Below, one piece after another: positions 1-3,024 of a DNA stretch of 5,483 nt (positions are counted from its first letter, which is position 1; each line of letters opens with the position of its first letter). The stretch is from Flavisolibacter sp. (GTDB lineage: Bacteria > Bacteroidota > Bacteroidia > Chitinophagales > Chitinophagaceae), in NCBI GenBank assembly GCA_017745135.1, contig JAGIAB010000228.1, positions 1 to 5,483 on the forward strand. The letters are read 5' to 3'. The position numbers and the translations under genes are program-made. The notes under the pieces were generated by a model, which worked only from the letters and a program-made list of their open reading frames with translations, was not told the DNA's origin and did no database searches.

Positions 1-644
1 TCATTTACCAATTCACCGGCGAGCAGCGGTACAGACTTTGCTTTGAGGTTCAAATCTTTTAGCAGGTTATTGTATATGGTTTTTACTTTTTGAGGCCAGA
101 GACTATCATTCGTATTGGACTCACCCTGATGCAACAGAATACCTTTGATTACTCCCTTTTTCTTAGCCAGTTTAGCCATCTCTACAAGGTAAGCATAAGG
201 ATTGCCGTCATATTCTTTAATAATGTTTGTCATCCAGTTTGGAGCCGTTGCAGCATAGGACTGGTAGTTGTCCCTGTCGAACAACTCAATCTTACAACCG
301 GCAACTGAAACATTAATAACTCCAATTCTTACTTTTTCAGGAAGATTTGCCACCATCGTTCTGCCAAAATAATCGGCCGGTGTAAGTCCTGTTTTGCATC
401 GTGCCAAAGGAGGCACAGCAGGATACCAGTTACCTTTTGTTCTGCCAAGGTTTGGACAATCTACGGTTTCTAAAACCTGGAAGCGGTTATCTACAATAGA
501 GTCCTGTGCCTCTGCCCTTGCATTGCCTTCCATGTTAGACTGGCCAAAGCAGAGAAAAATATAAAAATTCTTGTCCTGTGAAAAACCTTCTAAATTCCAA
601 AAGAAAATTGTGATGGCAAGTAATAGTCCCGCTTTAAGCTTCAT
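1..644 (-). CDS. Secreted SGNH-type carbohydrate esterase (SASA / CE6-like), 3' end beyond window
   Basis: The frame reads from an ATG at 644 leftward for 214 codons without a stop and leaves the window, so the protein lacks its C-terminus. Residues 1-23 form a Sec signal peptide (Lys-rich start, hydrophobic 5-16, likely cleavage near FSQ/DK). The mature part opens with a beta strand and GQSNMEG (34-40), the block I motif of the sialate O-acetylesterase/acetylxylan esterase family (SASA, PF03629; CAZy CE6); Ser36 is the expected nucleophile. NVSVAG (111-116) fits the family's second conserved glycine block, and HQGESN (172-177) is its hallmark motif. The Asp-x-x-His part of the triad would lie in the missing part. 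Family members are usually about 250-300 residues. Expected role: periplasmic or surface removal of acetyl groups from glycans such as xylan; the substrate cannot be read from sequence. A weak -7-like match (minus-strand GATTTTTG, 666-673) lies 21 bases upstream. Antisense frames here are shadows. Confidence 0.9.
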   Translation of the reverse strand, partial: MKLKAGLLLAITIFFWNLEGFSQDKNFYIFLCFGQSNMEGNARAEAQDSIVDNRFQVLETVDCPNLGRTKGNWYPAVPPLARCKTGLTPADYFGRTMVANLPEKVRIGVINVSVAGCKIELFDRDNYQSYAATAPNWMTNIIKEYDGNPYAYLVEMAKLAKKKGVIKGILLHQGESNTNDSLWPQKVKTIYNNLLKDLNLKAKSVPLLAGELVN

Positions 645-699
645 AATGTGAGTTTGATAATTCAACAAAAATCGATGATAACTATTAAATATTCTACAT

Positions 700-733
700 A
701 AAAAAACCGGCCTTTATCAGCACCGGTTTTTTT
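700..733 (-). terminator. Rho-independent terminator, probably bidirectional
   Basis: An ACCGG/CCGGT stem is flanked by seven A on one side and seven T on the other, with a 12-base loop. The A and T runs extend the stem and supply a U tract on either strand. It lies 16 bases past the stop codon of the minus-strand gene ending at 750, so it most likely terminates that gene. It also insulates the esterase gene, which has the same orientation and starts at 644, arguing that the two are separate transcription units. Confidence 0.85.
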
Positions 734-749
734 AAATGCATTCGATCTC

Positions 750-1286
750 TTATTTTCCTTTTTCGTAAACAAGCTTCTGGGTATTGTCATTACCACCAAA
801 GCTAGAGGTGGATTCGATGGTAAGTGTATTGCCATCGGCGCTCAATTTCCAGGTTTCACTTTGTTTGATTTCCATTGTTTGCCCATCACGATCAACCACT
901 GTAACTGCATCAATGATCATGGAGTTGCCATCAGCAGACCATTTAGCTTTCATCTTTCTCTTTGAATTGCCGAAACCACCGGTAGTTTCAATTTCCTTTC
1001 CATCAAAAGTTAAGCTTTCTTTTCTTACCACAGCTTCACCATCCCGGTTGGTGGAGGTACGCTCAATAACAATGCCATTGGCATCAGAAGAAACAACCTT
1101 AATAGATCTGGCTGCACCGCGACCAAATTGGCCAACTTCACTTTTTGATTCATTTAATTTCCAGTCGCCTGAGAAATTAACTACGAACAGCATAGTGGCT
1201 GAAGTGCAAAGACAAAAGATGCTGGCTCCGATTACAAAAGCAGTTTTCCTGGAGCTCCATTGACGAAGTGTTTTATAAATTTTCAT
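750..1286 (-). CDS. Exported beta-rich protein of unknown function (178 aa)
   Basis: I do not recognise a named family with certainty. The N-terminus has a basic stretch (2-14) and a hydrophobic segment (15-37, with Cys25 and Cys27), consistent with a Sec signal or an N-terminal membrane anchor. There is no convincing lipobox. The rest is a chain of predicted beta strands with DG/GN turns. It starts with FSGDWKLNESKSE (38-50), an opening typical of small lipocalin-like or beta-barrel exported proteins in Bacteroidota and Acidobacteria. A related strand-turn unit occurs twice: W116-SADGN-SMII and W146-KLSADGN-TLTI, suggesting an internal structural repeat. The protein is likely periplasmic. 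The start is the only ATG before the hydrophobic segment. GAGG lies directly upstream, but only one base from the ATG, so it is not a usable Shine-Dalgarno. A strong terminator follows the stop. A 159-codon frame on the opposite strand is a shadow; the sense frame wins through its signal sequence and regular beta pattern. Confidence 0.85.
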   Translation of the reverse strand: MKIYKTLRQWSSRKTAFVIGASIFCLCTSATMLFVVNFSGDWKLNESKSEVGQFGRGAARSIKVVSSDANGIVIERTSTNRDGEAVVRKESLTFDGKEIETTGGFGNSKRKMKAKWSADGNSMIIDAVTVVDRDGQTMEIKQSETWKLSADGNTLTIESTSSFGGNDNTQKLVYEKGK

Positions 1287-1575
1287 ACCTCAAATAATTT
1301 GCGATTAAAGTAGAGTGTTTTTTAATACCATTTACCTGTCCGGCCTTTAGTATTAACCTTTTTTAACACAAACCGGAAACATAGGGCTCCTGTCACCTTA
1401 TGCAGCTTCCTGTTTGCGCAAAAATGAAAACATGTAAACAAAGTCGTTCTAAATATTTTAAAGAGATGTATTCTTTCTCGTAGATTTACTCTTGCCGTTC
1501 AAAAATTTTGAAACTATTCTCGCATACGATTAGATAGCCCATAGGAAATTATTCAGTACCATAAACGAAACACTT
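1287..1575. other. Gene-poor divergent intergenic region
   Basis: No convincing coding frame is visible on either strand. The region should contain the promoter of the minus-strand gene starting at 1286, but I see no good TTG/TAnnTTTG pair on that strand. On the plus strand, AAATTTTG at 1503-1510 matches five of the six fixed -7 positions, but no -33 element lies at the right distance. A perfect 10-base palindrome, TTTGCGCAAA, sits at 1413-1422 and could be a binding site, although a single 10-base palindrome is weak evidence. Confidence 0.5.
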
Positions 1576-1749
1576 ATGAAAACAAGAAGATCCGCCGTAT
1601 TTGTCATTCCCAATTCCATTGTAGGACACGAACTGGTGTTTAAACATCATACCAATAAAGTTGTAGTAGGCAATTATATCTCTCTTATAACATCAAAAAT
1701 TTCAGAGCAATCAAAGGATATAAAAGGAAAAACGAAACGAGCAAATTAA
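1576..1749 (+). CDS. Possible small protein, 57 aa, unrecognised
   Basis: An ATG-to-TAA frame of 57 codons begins MKTRRSAVFVIPNS and ends in a Lys/Arg-rich tail (KGKTKRAN). The middle holds two hydrophobic stretches (7-16 and 28-39) around a GHELVFKHH core, so it is not an obvious membrane or secreted protein. The net charge is strongly positive. I recognise no family. In its favour: an ATG start, codon choice similar to the neighbours, and no better frame on either strand. Against it: the short length, no Shine-Dalgarno and no convincing promoter. It converges on the lipoprotein gene ending at 1818, with 68 bases between the two stops and no evident terminator. It could also be a chance frame or the remnant of a larger gene. 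Confidence 0.35.
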   Translation: MKTRRSAVFVIPNSIVGHELVFKHHTNKVVVGNYISLITSKISEQSKDIKGKTKRAN

Positions 1750-1817
1750 GATAGAGACCTGCTCAATTACTTTGCGGAGAGGCATCCCAGAACTTATTTC
1801 TGCCTACGCCAATAGCT

Positions 1818-2288
1818 TTATTCCAAAACGGAAGTTTGTCCTGACAAAAACTTCCATCTGCCATCCCTTTTCACCATTACTCCTGATTCGATAAAAGCAG
1901 TCCTGGAAGTATCACCTGCCGCATCAACAGTTGTAGATATGGTTCTCATCACAAAATTCGCATACCTGTCTGTTAAAGGAATAATCAATAAACTATCATA
2001 GCGATTGCTTATTGATTTAAACGAAGCAGCATTCCTTCGAATAGCAGCAGCTATGGAATCATAACCTGTATAGTTCAAATAGCCGGGAGGCACCCAAAAA
2101 AATTGAGAAGAACTATCCATATATTTCAATCCGGCAAGCATGCCCTCTTTTCGTATATCATTGTAATAATTATCAATTGTCGATTTAATTTCATTCCTAA
2201 CAGAATTAGTATCGCCATTCGACTTGTTGGACTGGTTGTTGCAGGATAAGAACAAAAGAAAAACGGGCAAAAAAGCAAAATTTCTCAT
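1818..2288 (-). CDS. NTF2-like (SnoaL / DUF4440-type) lipoprotein
   Basis: With the ATG at 2288 the product has 156 residues. A TTG at 2312 in the same frame would add eight residues (MSYHKSSY), but ATG is preferred because it gives a textbook lipoprotein signal: MRNFAFLPVFLLFLSC, with Cys16 as the lipidated residue. The Asn/Ser-rich linker after the cysteine (17-30) has no acidic surface-export signal at +2 to +5, so a periplasmic location is more likely than the surface. The rest fits the NTF2/SnoaL cone fold: a first helix (about 32-45, IKSTIDNYYNDIRKEG), a WVPPGY turn (65-70), a helix around DSIAAAIRRNAASF (77-90), and final strands with the common ending RDGRWKFLSGQTS (141-153). Members bind small ligands or act as enzymes; none of the residues points to a specific activity. 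The gene stands alone, convergent with the small ORF to its left. Confidence 0.75.
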   Translation of the reverse strand: MRNFAFLPVFLLFLSCNNQSNKSNGDTNSVRNEIKSTIDNYYNDIRKEGMLAGLKYMDSSSQFFWVPPGYLNYTGYDSIAAAIRRNAASFKSISNRYDSLLIIPLTDRYANFVMRTISTTVDAAGDTSRTAFIESGVMVKRDGRWKFLSGQTSVLE

Positions 2289-2309
2289 ATAGGAAGATTT
2301 ATGATAAGA

Positions 2310-2337
2310 CAAAGTTCCAATTCCTTTTTAATAGCAA
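2310..2337 (-). promoter_or_regulatory. Candidate promoter of the lipoprotein gene
   Basis: On the minus strand, TTG (2337-2335) is followed after 17 bases by GAACTTTG (2317-2310). This resembles the Bacteroidota pattern TTG-N(19-21)-TAnnTTTG, but the spacer is slightly short and the first T of the -7 is missing. Transcription would start near 2303, leaving a leader of about 15 bases before the ATG at 2288. It would also place the alternative TTG codon at 2312 upstream of the transcript, which supports the ATG start. Confidence 0.3.
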
Positions 2338-2570
2338 TCAGAATACCAATTTTAGCATAGTAATGACCGGTAAATAAGAAAACAGAAGTAAGTACGTTTA
2401 TATACTGATCTATTGTCCTACTATTTAACCGAATTGATCCTGCGGCTACGGCCAAACGTTTTATTGAATGTCTATTAGCCCATGCGTGATGAAGTCGGGC
2501 GTCTGCACGTCAAAAGAAGATTCCGGCGTAGCTTTCCGGAAATCACATTTCATTAGGACAACCCTGTAAA

Positions 2571-2584
2571 ATCCTGACCAGGAT
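2571..2584. repeat. Perfect 6+2+6 inverted repeat
   Basis: ATCCTG-AC-CAGGAT is a perfect dyad with a two-base centre, bordered by A-rich sequence on the right and AAA on the left. The centre is too short for a stable RNA loop, so it looks more like a protein-binding site or the edge of a repeat element than a terminator. It is next to the terminator-like hairpin at 2593-2615. Confidence 0.5.
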
Positions 2585-2592
2585 AAAAACAA

Positions 2593-2615
2593 GAAAACCC
2601 CAAAAAGGGGCTTTC
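2593..2615 (-). terminator. Terminator-like hairpin for leftward transcription
   Basis: On the minus strand the stem GAAA-G-CCCC / GGGG-T-TTTC has one mismatch and a five-T loop, and is followed by TTGTTTTTATCC, a good U-rich tail. On the plus strand the stem is followed by CCAGTTAAC, so it would not terminate well in that direction. No minus-strand gene is visible to its right, so either an unannotated leftward transcript ends here, or the hairpin shields the lipoprotein gene from antisense transcription. Confidence 0.5.
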
Positions 2616-2737
2616 CCAGTTAACAACTGTTTAAATAATGAAATATCGGCGACAAGATAAAATCAATTCCGGATTATCCTATGACCAACATCATTTAAAT
2701 AGATGATTTAACGAAAAAAACATATAACTTTTGCTCC

Positions 2738-2761
2738 TTGCTAAGCAATAAACCTTAGCGA
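2738..2761 (+). promoter_or_regulatory. Hairpin just upstream of the start-less ORF
   Basis: TTGCTAAG (2738-2745) pairs with CTTAGCGA (2754-2761), giving eight pairs including one G-T, around the loop CAATAAAC. Separately, CTCCTT at 2734-2739 is the exact complement of the AAGGAG at 2767-2772 and overlaps the left arm of the hairpin by two bases, so the two pairings exclude each other. A -7-like TATAACTTTTG ends at 2733, which would put the hairpin at the very 5' end of the transcript; no matching -33 element is visible. A regulatory role is inference only. Confidence 0.35.
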
Positions 2762-2774
2762 TTGAGAAGGAGAA

Positions 2775-2984
2775 ATTATAAAATACTCCCCTGATCTTAT
2801 TCCTTTCAAATTACAGATCAATAATAAACCAATCGCCGGCTCCAATGTCTCACCTTTTCCGGAAAGCAATTCCGTATATTGGAGGGGACAAGAAAAGGAA
2901 ATTGATAGTCACTTCTTTGCGGAAAGAAGGAATAGTAAAACTTTTGCAGAAATTGCCTACATCAGTTTATTGCAGCAACCCTAA
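2775..2984 (+). CDS. Small ORF without a standard start codon, or a start-lost gene (69 codons)
   Basis: This frame is open from a TGA at 2763 to a TAA at 2982-2984 and contains no ATG, GTG or TTG before the TTG codon at 2970. It still reads like real protein: a Tyr/Pro-rich start (KYSPDLIPFKLQ), NKPIAG, NVSPFPESN, VYWRGQEKEID, HFFAERRNSKTFAEIA and ending SLLQQP. AAGGAG at 2767-2772 lies two bases before ATT (2775) and five before ATA (2778). Either of these could be a rare start, and each is one substitution from ATG. A Shine-Dalgarno this good is unusual in Bacteroidota. I recognise no family; there is no signal peptide or membrane segment, so it would be cytoplasmic. The stop is 40 bases before the AsmA-like gene in the same direction. 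Alternatives: a pseudogene that lost its start, a sequencing error, or a chance open frame. Confidence 0.4.
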   Translation: MIKYSPDLIPFKLQINNKPIAGSNVSPFPESNSVYWRGQEKEIDSHFFAERRNSKTFAEIAYISLLQQP

Positions 2985-3000
2985 AAGAGTGTTATTTTAC
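2970..3000 (+). promoter_or_regulatory. Candidate promoter of the AsmA-like gene
   Basis: TTG (2970-2972) is followed after exactly 20 bases by TATTTTAC (2993-3000), which keeps four of the six fixed positions of the Bacteroidota -7 consensus TAnnTTTG. The spacing is ideal. Transcription would begin near 3006, giving a leader of about 20 bases before the ATG at 3025. It lies at the end of the small upstream ORF, so the AsmA-like gene could be transcribed on its own. Confidence 0.35.
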
Positions 3001-3010
3001 ACCTGTAAAA
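2995..3010. promoter_or_regulatory. Perfect 7+2+7 dyad, operator-like
   Basis: TTTTACA-CC-TGTAAAA is a perfect inverted repeat that covers most of the predicted -7 element and the presumed transcription start of the AsmA-like gene. A symmetric site in this position is the usual layout for a dimeric repressor. I cannot assign a regulator family from the sequence, and no regulator gene is in the window. A two-base loop makes a functional RNA hairpin less likely than a DNA-binding site. Confidence 0.45.
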
Positions 3011-3024
3011 CGCCAATTGTTTCT

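Larger units (their letters stand above)
2289..2774. other. Gene-free region with a GC-richer island and clustered inverted repeats
   Basis: No convincing protein gene lies here. From about 2430 to 2560 the sequence is visibly GC-richer than its surroundings. It contains an inverted repeat TTCCGG (2521-2526) / CCGGAA (2536-2541). A 30-codon minus-strand frame at 2461-2553 (starting MKCDFRKATPE, ending GLIDIQ) covers most of the island; it is too short to call a gene. To the right lie a 6+2+6 dyad (2571-2584), a terminator-like hairpin (2593-2615) and CAGTT-AAC-AACTG (2617-2629). This grouping fits a remnant of an interspersed repeat, a small structured RNA, or unrelated short palindromes. From 2630 to about 2720 the sequence is AT-rich with nothing recognisable. 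Confidence 0.5.

Noticed and set aside
90..308. A 72-codon plus-strand frame within the esterase gene.
   Set aside because: It lies wholly antisense to the conserved esterase frame, which contains the GQSNM and HQGESN motifs.
784..1263. A 159-codon plus-strand frame antisense to the 178-residue exported protein.
   Set aside because: The minus-strand frame has a signal sequence, a regular beta-strand pattern and a terminator after its stop, while the antisense frame has none of these and an odd composition.
1413..1422. TTTGCGCAAA palindrome as an operator.
   Set aside because: It is a single 10-base palindrome with no second copy nearby and no promoter aligned with it, so it is only mentioned in the intergenic entry.
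1767..1868. A second minus-strand frame overlapping the end of the lipoprotein gene, from an ATG near 1868 to a TGA at 1767, ending KFWDASPQSN, hinting at a frameshifted C-terminal extension.
   Set aside because: The lipoprotein's own ending (GRWKFLSGQTS) is typical of the NTF2-like fold and complete, and the overlap frame is only about 33 codons. It is most likely a chance open frame.
2400..2620. Possible tRNA, tmRNA or other known structured RNA in the GC-richer island.
   Set aside because: No T-loop GGTTCRA motif, no CCA-type acceptor stem and no cloverleaf arms could be found by eye. It is left only as an unexplained island.
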